Below, one piece after another: positions 12,090 to 24,865 of a stretch of DNA of 64,000 bases (within the stretch, counting starts at the first letter, position 1; each line of letters opens with the position of its first letter). The notes below the pieces were generated by a model. The model worked only from the letters and a program-made list of their open reading frames with translations. It was not told the DNA's origin and searched no databases. This DNA is from Lindgomyces ingoldianus (lineage: Eukaryota > Ascomycota > Dothideomycetes > Pleosporales > Lindgomycetaceae): the NCBI RefSeq assembly GCF_010093535.1, contig NW_022985230.1, forward strand, positions 62,001 to 126,000, in the 5' to 3' direction. Both the position numbers and the translations under genes were made by a program.

Positions 12090-15000
12090 GTTTCTCTAAA
12101 GATTATAAATTCTTTAAAATTTTTTTTATTCTTTCTAAAGTAATTAGCGCGTTAGCTTAGAGCGTCTGCTTATTAGTTGCTGCTTCTAGCTACATGTTTA
12201 GTAACAAAGTTAAATTAAGCTAGTTCTATAGCCTATTATATATGCATTAGCAACAGTTTTTTTGTAGTAAGAAAAGTAATAAGGTTTACATAGTTAGTAA
12301 AGATTATAAATTAGCAGCTAAGACCTTAGAGTTTAGTCTTCTAGTTTCTGCATGCATTAACTATAGCTTTTAATTCTTTGTTAGGGATAGTATATTTTTG
12401 TTCTAATAGTGCGAATTTTGCTAAGTAGTAGGCTACTAGGTGCTACTAACTGTTTTCCTGTTTTTAAGAAAGTGCTGCTCCTTCTGCTCTTAGGGAGGCA
12501 TTAGTGTGTACTTTTGTTTCTAGCGTAGGGTTGTACATTCTTAGGATAGGGTAGCTTGTTATTTTCTGTTTTAGTTTCTAAAATGCGTTTTCTAGTTCTA
12601 GTGTCTATTAGAATTTTTAAGTAGCTTTTTCTTTCAAGGTAGCGTCTATAAGGGGTAGCGCTATTTTTAAGTAGTCTTTAATTATTCTTTGTACGTATCC
12701 TGTAAGACTAAGAAATCCTTTAATTTCTATAATAGTTTTTAGTGTTAGCTATTTAAGTACTTTATCTACTTTAGTAGGGTCTATCTTTATTTCCTTTCTA
12801 TTAATAATAAATCCTAGGTAGTTAGTTTTCTATACATTAAATTTGCATTTTTCTAGCTATAGATAGAGTCTGTATTTACAAAGCTTGTCTAGCACTAATT
12901 ATACTTTTGCTACATAGTCTAGCTTGTCTTTCTTAGTGTATATAAGAATGTTATCTAGATACACTAAGACAAAGATGTCTAGATATAGGTTAAGTGCTGT
13001 ATTAATTACTCTCTAGAAGGTTACTAGGGCATTAGTAAGCCTAAATAGCATAATAAGGAGCTTATAAAAAGCCTATAAGGTTTTAAAGGCTATTATCTAT
13101 TTATGTCCTTCTTTTATTTTTATTTTATTAAACCTATCTTAAATGTTAAACTTTGTAAAGTGTGTAGTTTCTTTTAACTAGTTTATAATGTCTTAGATAA
13201 TAAGAAAGGGAAACTAATTTTTTATAGTGTTCTTATTAAGGGTTTAATAGTTTTAATAAACTCTAACTTTCCTGTTTTTTTTTTTTGCAAAGACTACTAC
13301 TAATGCTATAAGGCTTTTACTTTCTTTAATATAGCCTCTTGCTAGCATACAGTTTACATATTCTTATAGTGCTTCCTTCTAAGCTGCTGTAAGAGGGCGC
13401 AGCTTATATGTTTTTAGCTAAGGATTAGGCTTAAAGTTAATTACATAGTCCTAGGGTTAATGCAGGGGTAATTCTTCTAGATCTTTAGAAGTTATAAACA
13501 TGTCCCTATAACTGTGGTATTCTTTTAGAAGCTCTTTCTTAGGTTCTTCTGCTATTTAGTAGATTCCTACCTAGTTTAGATCTCTTTCCTTTTTAAATTT
13601 TTTAAAGGAGATTTCTTTAAGTTCTTTCTTTATTATGCAGACAGCGTGTGCTTTTAGTTTTTAGTAGGGGAACTTCTAGAGTTTGTTTAGTTGCGTTATT
13701 TGCATGTGTTTAGACTTAGGTTGTATTAACATTATCTGCTAGTTAATGCTAGAGTTATGCTTGTAGAGCTAGTTATATTCTAATATAACTTAGTATTTTC
13801 CTCTAAGTAGTAATATGCTAAATAATATCTAGTTATTAGTGCCTTTAGCTTCTATAATTAGTTTTTTAGTTTTAAGTTAGATCTTTTCTCCACTAAATTT
13901 AATTAATAATGCGTTAGCTAAGGATACTTAAAAGAGGTTTTTCTTAATTTAGAAAGGGATCCCGTTTTAGTTAACCTAGGTTAAGTTAATTACTATAAAG
14001 GTGCATCTACTGTCTATTAGCGTAAGGCCTTCCTACTTACAGCCTAAGTGTCTTAAGGTAATTTTAGCTGTTAGGCTTTTTCTAGGTTCTTATTCTACTG
14101 CAATTAGAACTTTTATATTATAGTAGACTTTGTTATAATTTATGCTAACATTATTTTCTGTAACACTTAGAAGGCTGTGTATTTATTTGCTTACCTTGTT
14201 AGACATAACCTTAAATTCTTAGTAATCTCTTACTATGCAGTTTTTTACTAAGCAGTTAATGCTTTCTACTCTATAGTAGTATAAAAGTTAGTTGTTCTGT
14301 TAATTAGCTTTCTATTAGAAATAATAGAAGGCACAGTTAGAGGCGTTTTTGCATTTAGTCTATAGCTTCTTTTTATAGGGTGGACCTGTGCTGTAGTGCT
14401 AACAGTTTAGCATCTTACATGTTGTAGCTAGTTTTATTAGGGTGTCTATAAATCTTTTGCTTTTTTATGCGCCTATTAGCTACTAGCTAGCTTAGTGTTT
14501 AGTTAGCTAGTGTTAAGCGCAATATTTATTTGTGCAGAGGTACTAGGTGTATAGGCATTGTTTAAGGTTAGTATAGATAGGGATAGGTTGTATCTAAGCC
14601 TATTAAGGATATTCCTTTGTCTAGATTATCTAAAGGGGATAGTCCTTATACTTGCAATAGTAGGCGTTGTGCCTTCTGCTTCTGCATAGAATGCAGTGTC
14701 TATAGATTTGTTGCTGTTCTAGCTCTTTTCTTGTTACAGCTAGTGCTAGGGGTGGAGTGTCTAGTTATTCTGCTAATAGAGCTACAGTTTATAAGGGCGT
14801 TAGGTGCTAATTAAGACTTTTTTCTTTTATTAGTATTTTCTTAAAGAACTTTTGTTATTCTTCTTTGTTTAGTATGTTATAGTAGACTATAGCAATTTCT
14901 CTATAACTTTATAAGTGTTATAGTTATTATTAAGCGTTACTTTATAAAGTTCTCTGCATTTCTAGCAGTCTTCTTACTTAAACTGTTGTTTAAGTTCCTT

Positions 15001-17012
15001 TAGTAGAATACCTAATCTACTTTGTTTAAGAGGGTACTGTTTCTTTTTTTTTTTGTTTTTTATGTAGTTAGCTACTTACATTAGATGCTACTATCCTTTA
15101 AGGACTGCAGCTTGTTTAATAGCCCTAGAGATACTATCTTCTTTTTAGACCTCTACCTTCTAGTAGTTTACTAGACAGTTAGGGGATTTATAGTTAGCTT
15201 TGCATCTCTAGCAGAGTTATTTATTAAGCCTGTTGTGTATTTTTTTATGTGTTAGGCCCTTGTTAATATACATAGCTTTTATAGTTAACTTACTATTCTT
15301 ATTCTCTAGTTATTTAGAGTCTAGACATTTCTAACAGAAGTAGCCTACTTTTCTACAGTTAAGGCATGCCTTCTTTTTAAGCTATTTCTTTTATTCTTTA
15401 TTTAGGGGTGGCCTTACACTTCTAAAGGGACTACTCTTCTTTTTTAAGAAGCTACGTGTATGTTTAGTGTAACTAAGGTCTATAGGTTTACTGTTAAGCC
15501 TTAAAGTTTCCTTTTTCTTCTAGAACTAGTTAGGTTTTAGGGTTATTACGCCTATCTTTTTCTTCTTACATTGCTTAGCATGTCTTTTATTATAAGTAAC
15601 GTTATAAGTGCCTTTTTAACATAATCCTTAAAGCTCTTAGGCTTTCTTATATAAGTAAATTTATCTTTAATTATATTTAAGAGCCTGTTATAGAATATTT
15701 GTTCTATTACTTTTTTATTAGTTTATCTGCAGATAGCTAGCAGCTCTCTAAAGCAGGCTGCGTAGTGTTAGACAAAGCTGCTCTCTTGTTAAAGAGAGTC
15801 TATTTTGTTAACTGCTTATTTTTCTTAATTAACTAGCCTATAAATTACAGTTAAGGCTGCTTTAAATAAATTAAAGTTCCTAAAAACCTTTTATGTTTCT
15901 AGTAGTAAGGGTTTACTATTTGCCTTGTAGTTTATCTAGTAGTTAGTGTAAGGTTAGAACTATATAGCAGGTAATCTTTCTAAGTGTGGGCCTATTTATA
16001 AAATTATTTCCTTATTAGTTTTAAAGGCGCTTTTATTATATTGCATGTAGAGGTAGCACTTTATAAAGAAGGGTTTTAAGTCTTTAGCAGAGCTGTTAAA
16101 TGCTTTAGAGGGGGCTAGGCGTAAGGTCTTCTTTAATTTAATACTAGTTTTTTCTTATGTAATGTTTCTAAGGTTAGCTACTTCTAGCTAGAGGGCCTGT
16201 AGCTAATAGATATTTAAAGGCCCTTACTATACTTATTACTAGAGGTGTTGCTTAAGCTATTCTAACTTATTATAAAAGTATAAAATTTGCTAATTCTGCG
16301 CTTCTTTAGTTGCTGTAGGGGTCTAGCTAGTGCTAGCAGCTAAAGCGCCTGTTATGCTAATGTCTAAGGTGGTAGTAGCTATACTTTGCAGGTGGTGGTA
16401 ATTACTGTTATAATCCTTGCTCTAGTAAAATAGTATTTTTAGGAGCACTACAGCCTATGTTGTTGTTAGGGAAAGAAGGGGAAGAACTTAGCTAGATTAG
16501 GTGTACAGTCTGTTAAGCAGAATGTGGGCAAGGCAGAGGTAGAGAAAGGCAGGTTGTGGTTTAGCCTAGTAGCTGTATAGGGAGCTAGCAAACCTAATCT
16601 AAAAGGATAGGAAAGGAGGTATATATAGTGCAAGATATACAAAGCAGTAATGTCCTTTTTATACAGGTTTTAATGCCTTTTAGTCTATTAAGTAGGTAAA
16701 GACTAAATAGTAATTACAACCTTCTAACTATAGTTGTGATTAAGACTATATACATGGGGTTTACATGCTCTGCATGCTTGCGCGCTTGTTCCTGCATAGC
16801 CTGCATAGCCTGCATAGCCTGCAAGCCTGCATAGCTTGCTAGCTTATTAGATGATGCATTCCGCTAGGCTTTTGTCTAAAAGCCGGAGCTATTCCTCATC
16901 CGTCCTGTCACGTGATTCGTTCAACGCGGGGCTAAGCGTCTTCCATCCGACGTTGTTCGGGCTGTGTGGAACAGCTAATTGGGTCATTACAGTCTGTCTG
17001 TTGGCTGTAACA
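12090..17012 (-). mobile_element. Ty3/gypsy element B2, right part, RIP-degraded
   Basis: This is homologous to about 54967-59902 of the complete element B1, in the same orientation. The minus strand shows the RT box YLDN (12950-12961) and a gag zinc knuckle with CxxC visible near 15340-15390. The left part is missing because A1 appears to have inserted at 12090. The right end is its 5' LTR (16406-17012), which abuts A2 integrase sequence at 17013, so B2 itself entered A2. Its target duplication cannot be checked because the other end lies outside the window. Confidence 0.85.
16406..17012 (-). repeat. 5' LTR of B2, 607 bp
   Basis: Starts TGTTATAATCC and ends GGCTGTAACA. It matches the B1 LTRs (595 bp each). 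The difference in length is in a small tandem array (CCTGCATAG-like units, about 16791-16845). The last 160 bp (outer edge) are almost free of RIP changes. Confidence 0.92.
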
Positions 17013-17417
17013 ATATCTTTAACTAATTAAAGCCCTAAAGCAGCTATAGATAATAATTACTATAGACTTTATAACAAGACTTCTTCTATTAAAGAAACTA
17101 AGCATAGAGAGAATGTGCAACATAATAACTATAGCTTTTAATAAGACTATAAAGTATCTATATATATAGCTATTAGAAAAAGCTATTATAGCTAAGAAAT
17201 TTCTATACAAGCTTAAATAAAACATAGTATTAGTATATAAATGTCCTAAGATTATTATTTTTAACAAAAATAAACTATTTACTAGTAATTTTTAAAAGGT
17301 GGCTATAAGACACTTTAGCATAACGCATAAGTTATCTATAGCATACTACCTATAGATAAACAGTTAGACTAAGCAGGTAAACGCTAAAGTAGAAAAATAC
17401 CTAAAAAATATGTTTCC
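17013..17417 (+). mobile_element. Element A2, integrase part left of E
   Basis: Homologous to about 9740-10135 of A1 (integrase core), RIP-mutated. It is continued at 24866 after the 7.4-kb copia insertion. The last five bases, TTTCC, are the target duplication of E. A 249-bp minus-strand open frame here (17019-17267) is antisense to the integrase and not a gene. Confidence 0.88.
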
Positions 17418-17697
17418 TGTTGAATAGGCTCTAACAGCTAGCTGCTTATAGTATAAGCACTTAAGTAGCAAGAGTAAGAGTAGTGTACAGTGTGCACAGC
17501 GTAGAAGGTAGGTAAGGTAAGGGCAACATGTTTCTAGTTCTATTACTCTTATTTTTCCTCTATATAAAGAAAAAGAGGGATATTTAAATATTTATACATA
17601 GAGGTTTACACATAAGCATTATATAACATAGATATGTAGTTCTACTTATGCGCAATTGCTTATATCTAGACTATAACACTACTACTATGTATAGACA
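17418..17697 (-). repeat. 3' LTR of E
   Basis: 280 bp. On the plus strand it reads TGTTGAATAGGC to ATGTATAGACA. The inner (right) end is heavily RIPed; the outer start is less so. Confidence 0.93.
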
Positions 17698-18701
17698 CTA
17701 GCAACTTTTCTTTTTATCTAAAGAGTTGCCTTCTGTACGCGTTACCTCCCTTCTATCTGTGTAGGTCTATCTAATTATGTTCTGCCTTTACTCTACTCTA
17801 TTTATTAGGACTTGCCTCTAGTAATGCTGTGCGTTAGGATAGGCTAGTTACACTATGTAAATAGCTTTTCTCTTCTTTATTTTTTGCTTTCTAAGCCCTC
17901 CTGTATAATTCTCTAGCTCTTTTCTCTTTTTATACAGTGCTAGCAGTAACAGATCCTTATAATAAGAAAAATAAGTGTGTACAATATAAAAAAAACAAAA
18001 TAAAAAAATAGGCCTTATATAAAGGTGTTGTTAGTCTAGTTAGTCTAAAGCATCTTTGCGCATAGGATCTAGCTAGTCTACAGATGCTTCTATCTAGACA
18101 AAGAGGTAGTTAGTTAGAACTAATAATTAAAAAGCCTAATTTAGTGATTTTTTTATACAGGCATTTACTAAGTTGTCTTTACTATTAATTTACTTAATTT
18201 TAGTAATTTCCCTTTTTTTATATAATTTATAGAGTAATATAATGTTAATTATATGTTACTTTTTACTAGTAGTGCCTAGCTTAATAAGGTAATTATATAA
18301 AAACCTTAAATCTATATAGATTACTACTAGAATTAGTAGTAGTTTAAGTGTTTATATAATTTACTATAAAGTTATACTAAAAGTAATTACATTATTAAAC
18401 CCTTTAACTATTTTATATAGTTTACTAGTAAGGACACTTTTAGTTACTCTTTTACACTTAGTAGAATTTTAGTGTATAATATTGCCTAGTATTTTAAAGT
18501 AGTTACTTTACTTTATATAGTTTTTATTACTTAATATAATTAAGAATTCTAGCTATAAGCTAAAGTTCTTATTATTAGTAAATAATTTATTTATAAAGAT
18601 AAACAGCTTTACATAATTAAGCTGTAATAGTAGAAAAGTAAGACTATACTTACTATTATCTATCTACTATTAAATTTATGTGTTAAGTATGTTAATATTG
18701 T

Positions 18702-19805
18702 TAACATACTTTACAGGCAAGTTGCTTACACACCTAAGTTGCTTACTTTTGCTAAGACCCTACTAAACCACTCTTTCTACACTAATGCATTCCCCACAAC
18801 ACTACTTAGACGCGCTAAAAGAATGTTAGATACAGCTTACACTCTAAGCTTTTAAATAAGACATAAAACTTTTAAAAAAATGTGCTATAGCTATGTACAG
18901 AGTTTTATAAAAGATAATAAATAACTACAGCGCTAGACAACCTTTATAAGCTAATTCTACAGCTAAATTACAGAGGCTAGGTAATAAAAAGAAGTAGGTA
19001 ATTATTAAGACTATACTTAAGCTATATGCGTAAGGAATTTCCCCTTAGATAGCATTTATAGCTAATATAGCTAATTCTTTGCGCGCTAAGCGTAATCTAG
19101 GCTATGTTTACATAAACTAGCCTAGTATGTTTGTAAAGTGTTATTTAAAGCTTAAAGTAACATTTAAGCGTAAGTACAACTATAAAAGAGCTCTCTATAA
19201 GAGTTCTAGGGTAATTTAGGGCAGGTTTAGCCTTATAGAGAATATTAAAGCTAAGTATAGCATCTAGGATAATAACATGTACAACTTTAGCAAGATAGAG
19301 TTTATAATTAGCTAAATATTACTTAACTATACTTGCGCTTAAAACTTTACTTTAAGCTTTAAATAACACTTTATAAACATACTAGGCTAGTTTATGTAAA
19401 TATAGCCTAGATTACACTTAGCACGCAAAGAATTAGCTATATTAGCTATAAATGCTATCTAAGAGGAAATTCCTTGCGCATATAGCTTAAGTATAGTCTT
19501 AACAATTACCTGCTCCTTTTTATTGCCTAGGCTTTATAATTTAGCTGTAGAATTAGCTTATAAAGGTTATCTAGCGCTCTAGTTATTTATTGTTTTTTAT
19601 AGAACTCTGCACATAGCTACAGCACATTTTTTTAAAAGTTTTATGTCTTGTTTAAAAGCTTAAAGCATAAGCTATATCTAACATTCTTTTAGCGCATCTA
19701 AGTAGTGTTGTGGGGAATACATTAGTGTAGGAAAGGTAGTTTAGTAGGGTCTTAGCAAAAGTAAGCGACTTAGGTGTGTGAGCAACTTGCCTGTAAAGTA
19801 CGTTA
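18702..19805. mobile_element. Palindromic foldback transposon F1, 1.1 kb
   Basis: The ends are TAACATAC and GTACGTTA, with TA as the likely target dinucleotide. Two arms of roughly 450-500 bp are inverted copies of each other around a loop at about 19170-19335. One arm, read rightward from about 18990, gives a decayed N-terminal half of a pogo/Fot1-type transposase. Visible pieces include LKLYA, AFIANIANSLRAKR, KRKYNYKRALY and YNFS. The second arm repeats the same half in reverse, and the C-terminal catalytic half is absent. It lies inside E. Sister copies are at 29833, 41614 and 46353. Confidence 0.85.
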
Positions 19806-22800
19806 TATAAAAAGTCTATAGTTTATATAGTAATAAATAGGTTAAATACTACCTTTAGTTAACATATAGATGTAATATATACCTTTTTTACATGTTACTT
19901 AATATATTATTATACAGCATTTTTATTCTTTAGGTTAATTATATAAAGGTAGCTTACTTATTTTTTTTAAGTAAAAACTACTATATTATGCGTAAGTTTA
20001 ATCCTTCTACTATTAAACTTAATAAGCTGCTTTTTTACTAGAATAGTCTTACTTTTTATATAAAATTTTACTTTTTATAGTTTTTTTTTTCTTTTTATAT
20101 AAAAATTTTTGTTATAATGCTTAAAGTGTTATTTATTTATAAACTAGTAATACTAAAAATATGCTTTTTTTTATTAGGAATTAAAAAGTAGGGGTTATAT
20201 AAAGAGATGTGCATACGCAGCTTTTCTTTATAGTAATTATAGTATGTCTTAAACTAATATAGTCCTAATTTAGCAGCTTTATATAAGAGTTGTATAACTT
20301 AGAGTATTATATTTAGTAGAAAGCTCTAGCGCATTTTTTTTAGTACCTTTATATATAGTTTGTGCATAAGCTTATTTATTAATTAAATATATGCTTATAT
20401 AATATTACATAGTTTAAAATGCATTTTATATATAGCTTTTAGGCTTACTTTTATAGCTAAAAGTAGTCTTTAGCTTATTCTCTAAATAGTTAGTAACTAG
20501 GTAAAGATTTTCTTTTTCTTTTTATTTAAGTAGCTAGTAAACACTAGGCAGGATTTTTTATATAGTTAGGTTGTTTTACCTTTTACTTTTTATATAAAGT
20601 AAAGGTTAAAAATTTAACTTTTATACTTTATTAAGTTATACACTATAACTTTAAAAGTGCTATTAGTAATTAAAGTGTTTATCTCTATATAGTCTAATTT
20701 TTTAAATAGTTTTTTAGGTGTAGTAATTACACTATTTATATAAAGCTTAATAAATAAGTCTTAATTATTCTTTTTTTTCTAGGTTAGAAATACCTAGTCT
20801 AGACTTTATACAGGTTTTCTTTGCTTTTTGCTTTTTTTAGTATTTTTTTTTTTTTTACACTAGTGCAGCATTACTATCTTAAGAGGCTTAGTCTATAGTA
20901 GGCTTTAGTTCTGCCTTTATAATATTTTTATAAAGCTATTCTTTTTTCTTTTTCTTTAAAAAATCTCTTTATATAAAGATTAGTTTATTTAAGTTATCTG
21001 TTATAAGTAAGTTGTCTTTTTCTTTTTTTTTATAGTATAGTTTAACCTGCGTATATTAGAGCTTTAGTAGGCTATTTTTTTTAATAATAATATTTCTCAC
21101 TTTAATGCTCTTAATCTTATATAGGCTAGTCTAGCCTTTTTTCTCTCTCTATGCTATAATCTCTAAGCTAAGAGAGAAGTTAAGAACTTTATATGTTATA
21201 AGGCTATTATAAGTGTTAATTATATAATTAATGTTTACTTTTACATAGTCTTTTTAAAGTATTTTTATTACCTTTTATATAGCGCTTGCTTATGTAATAA
21301 TGTCTAGTAATAGTAAAAAGTTTAAGTTAATTTTTAAGTATGCTCTAAAAACTAGCAGTGTGGGTACTAGACTGTGTAGGCTAGCTGTGTTGTTTAGAGC
21401 CTTAACAACTATCTATAGGGTGGCCTTATTATCTGTATAGTTACTTAGCTTAGTCTTTAAGATGTTAAACACTTATTAAAGAGGTATGTGCGCACACTTA
21501 ACTTTTCTAACTACCTAATATGCTTTTATAGGTATCTGCTTACATGTAGCTTTTATAATTTTTACATAAGCTTAAAAATTCTCTAAAGTAAAGTTTATAC
21601 TAGAGTTATACATAATGTAGTCTAGAGGTTCTTAATAAGTGTTAATCTAGCATTTGCATAGTGCATCCTAGGTATCTTATGCAGACATAGATTTTAAGAA
21701 TGTGGCAGCCTAAAATAATATGTTTATATTAATAATATATAAAATATTTTTATTATTAATTTATATAACATTAATAATAACTTTATAGTTAGAGTAAGTG
21801 TTATTTTTAATTATAAACTTAAATCTTTATAAAGCCTAGTTATATAATTAGTAGAGGTAGTAGAACTTCCTAATCTCTTCTAACACTATAGCATTAATGT
21901 TGTAGCTAGCGCTAGTTAGCATCTTCTAGAGTCTTTTTATGTAGGGGTGTCTAAATTAGTAGTAGAAGCAGTAAAGTTTTAATTTAGTAAAAAAAGACAT
22001 AGATTTTTTTTTACTAATATTAAAAAAAAAGTGTCTTTATTTTTATATAATAAAGATAGTAGTTTTATCTTTATATATAATAACAATTAAAATGTTATTA
22101 AAGTATGCCCTAAGTTAGTTAGCATCTGCTAGTAATAGTAGAAATAGTGTTAAAGTCTCTAAAATATAGTATGTAACTAGACTAATTAGGTTTTAGATTT
22201 ATATAGTACTAATTAATTTTTTTAGTGTCTAGCTTTTAAAGCTAATATTTATTTAGCTAAGTATTTCTATACATAAGTTCTTTTATATATATGCTTTAAG
22301 TTAAGACTTACTAATAGTAGAGATCTTTACTGCGCCTATATTCTATAGTTTACCTTAGTATACTATATAGTATTAGTTATTAAGAATAAACTGCTTAGCA
22401 TACTTTTTAGGTTTAATGCTGTAAATGTCCTCTCTTGTTACACAGTGTAAGTAGGTAGTAGAAGTAAAGTAGTTAATAGCCTTTTTAGCATTTTTACCTT
22501 TTTATTTTATTTTTTTTACATTATGTAAATTATTATCTTTTTTAAGGTAACCTTTAAAGTCTTAAATATATAAGGTAATAGCTTTATATAATAAGGTTTT
22601 ATTATAAAAATCTTTATATAAAGCAACATACTAGTTCTTTGCTTATATATAGTTATTATAAAAGTAGTTTAATAACTAACATTTTTTTATAGTAGATAAA
22701 GCACTTTTTTATTTATGTGTAGTTGTCTCTAGATTGTAGCCTAAACCTAAATAAAGATCTTCTATGTTGTTTTTTTCTACGCAGAAGAAAGCTTTTCTTT

Positions 22801-24186
22801 TATTATGTAGACTTTTATTATGCAGAGTTATATTAGCAGTCTATGTAGTATATATTAGGCAGTTTCTAGAGGTATTAGTTTACCTTTTAGTTTATAGTAA
22901 CTTAAAGTAATGCTTATAAGTTACTAAATAAGGCTTTACATAAAGGCTTAATAGTAAATATAGTTTATTTTAGTTCTAGTTATTCTTAACAAGCTTACAT
23001 AATAGTAGTGTGCAGTAAAACATCTTTTTAAAATTTTATTTTTAGTACTTTTTATATAAGTGTAAGCTTATTAATTATTATTTTAAAAGCTTTATACAAA
23101 CTTTTATTAAAGTTTTTTTATTAGTATTATATAAAAGTTATTATTATCTAGTCTATCTAGTACTAGCTATAGTTTACATTAGTATTAAAGTAACTACTTA
23201 AGGTGTTGTATAAATGCTTCTAGTTATGTCTAAGGCTTATGTTGTGCATATAGTACATATTTACCTAACTTTTTAGAATATCTAGAAAGATGTCTATGTA
23301 CTAAGTTTTCTAAATATTTAGCTATTAACATAAATTAATAAAAAATTTATTTTATTTATAAAAATATTATATAGTTAACTTATATAGTTATTATCTTTTT
23401 TTTATGCTTTTTAAAATTATATAATTTTATTTACTAAAAGTTTTTCTTTAGCAGTTTTTTTTTAAAGTAGAAGTGTATATAAGTTGTAATGTAGTATAGA
23501 TTATACAGGTAGTATTAGTAGTGTGTACAATTAAGGGTGTAGAGCAGGTGTTAGGTAAAGTAGCATGTATTATTTATATAGTAATTAGTGTAGTGCTAGC
23601 TAAGGTATAGAAGTAAGTAATGCTAGTACATTTAGTATTATTAGCAGCATTATGTTTAGTCTGCTTCTATATAGAGCCTTATATAGTAATAAAAGTTATA
23701 TATAAAGCTTTTTTAGTGTAATTACTTTTTTTTATGCTATATTATATAGCTTCTAGGCTTAAGTACCTTTAGTGCTTAGCTATGTTGTAATTTCTTTATT
23801 TTTTAGCACTTATATAAGCTCCCTTTTAAACGCGCAGCTAAGTGCTAAAAAGTTTTATAATATTTATTTTTTAAAATTCTTTATATATAAGCTTAAAAAA
23901 GTAGCGCCTTTTTAAGTTATTATGTGTAAATTAGTAATTATGTAACTTATATATAATTAAGTTTATAAGCTTATTAAAGCTTTAACTATGTTAATTTTAT
24001 TATTCTAGTACTTTAGGCTAGTCTTATTTTATAGTGTTACCTCTAATATTCTTATATCTTTTATAAGTTATTTATATAATAGAAATTATTTCTTATTTTT
24101 TCTATTATTATATAAAGTTGTTAGTTACTAGTAAAATTTTATTATAATAGTATAGTTAATTACTTTTCTAGTAAATTATGTAGGTA

Positions 24187-24418
24187 CTACTATTATCTAG
24201 CTGCTAGGTTGTGTAGCCTTAATAGCTTTAGTGTGCGCTTTACACTATCTTCTTCTTACTTTATACAGTAGCAGAGCTTGCTATATAATATAAAGAATTA
24301 ATCTACTATTATCTAGCTACTAAGTTATGCAGCTTTAATAGCTTTAGTATGCATCTTATACTATCTCTTTCTTACTTTGTATAGTAGTAGAGCTTGCTGT
24401 ATAATGTAAAGAATTAAT
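24187..24418. repeat. Tandem duplication, 2 x 116 bp, in the E leader
   Basis: Units at 24187-24302 and 24303-24418 align along their length with mostly C-to-T and G-to-A differences. They lie between the 5' LTR and the coding part of E, so they are a leader duplication. Confidence 0.85.
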
Positions 24419-24427
24419 CTACTATTT

Positions 24428-24549
24428 TAAGAAATAAGTAACTAAATAAAGTACTTTATAAAGCATAAGTGCTCTATTATTACTTTTTTTAAAAAATAAG
24501 TAATAAAATAAAGTACTTTATAAAGTGTAAGTACTTTATTATTACTTTT
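24428..24549. repeat. Tandem duplication, 2 x about 61 bp, in the E leader
   Basis: Both units share the core TAAAGTACTTTATAAAG followed by TATTATTACTTTT. It lies immediately next to the 116-bp duplication and before the 5' LTR. Confidence 0.8.
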
Positions 24550-24585
24550 ACTAATTTATAGTTAATTAAATTAACTACTAATTAG

Positions 24586-24865
24586 TGTTAAATAGGCTCT
24601 AATAGCTAGCTACTTATAGTATAAGCACTTAAGTAGTAAGAGTAAGAGTGGTGTATAGTGTGCATAGTGTATAAGGTAGGTAAAGTAAGAGCAACATGTT
24701 TTTAGTTCTATTACTCTTGTCTTTCCTCTATATAAAGGAAAAGGGGGATATCTAGATGTTTACGCACAGAGGTTCGCGCACAAGCATTATGTGACATAGA
24801 TACGTGGTCCTGCTTGTGCGCGATCGCTTGTATCCAGACCGTGACGCTGCTGCTGCGTACAGACA
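24586..24865 (-). repeat. 5' LTR of E
   Basis: 280 bp. The inner start is RIPed (TGTTAAATAGGC). The outer end is nearly intact (CTGCTGCTGCGTACAGACA) and is followed by the target duplication TTTCC. A nearly un-mutated solo copy is at 40538-40817. Confidence 0.94.

Larger units (their letters stand above)
17418..24865 (-). mobile_element. Complete Ty1/copia retrotransposon E, 7448 bp
   Basis: Two 280-bp LTRs (17418-17697 and 24586-24865) are flanked by perfect target duplications TTTCC (17413-17417 and 24866-24870). Minus-strand translation shows a copia RT. Its N-terminal part is near 20590-20720 (ITTPKKLFKKLDY-like), followed by the segment holding the catalytic pair, read INN, near 20128-20136. 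Coding order therefore runs right to left and the 5' LTR is at 24586. Foldback F1 (18702-19805) sits in the 3' part. All frames are broken by RIP. The full-length size without F1 is about 6.3 kb. Confidence 0.92.

Noticed and set aside
14617..14814. 65-codon plus-strand frame
   Set aside because: Antisense to the gag/protease region of B2; no start context or conserved feature.
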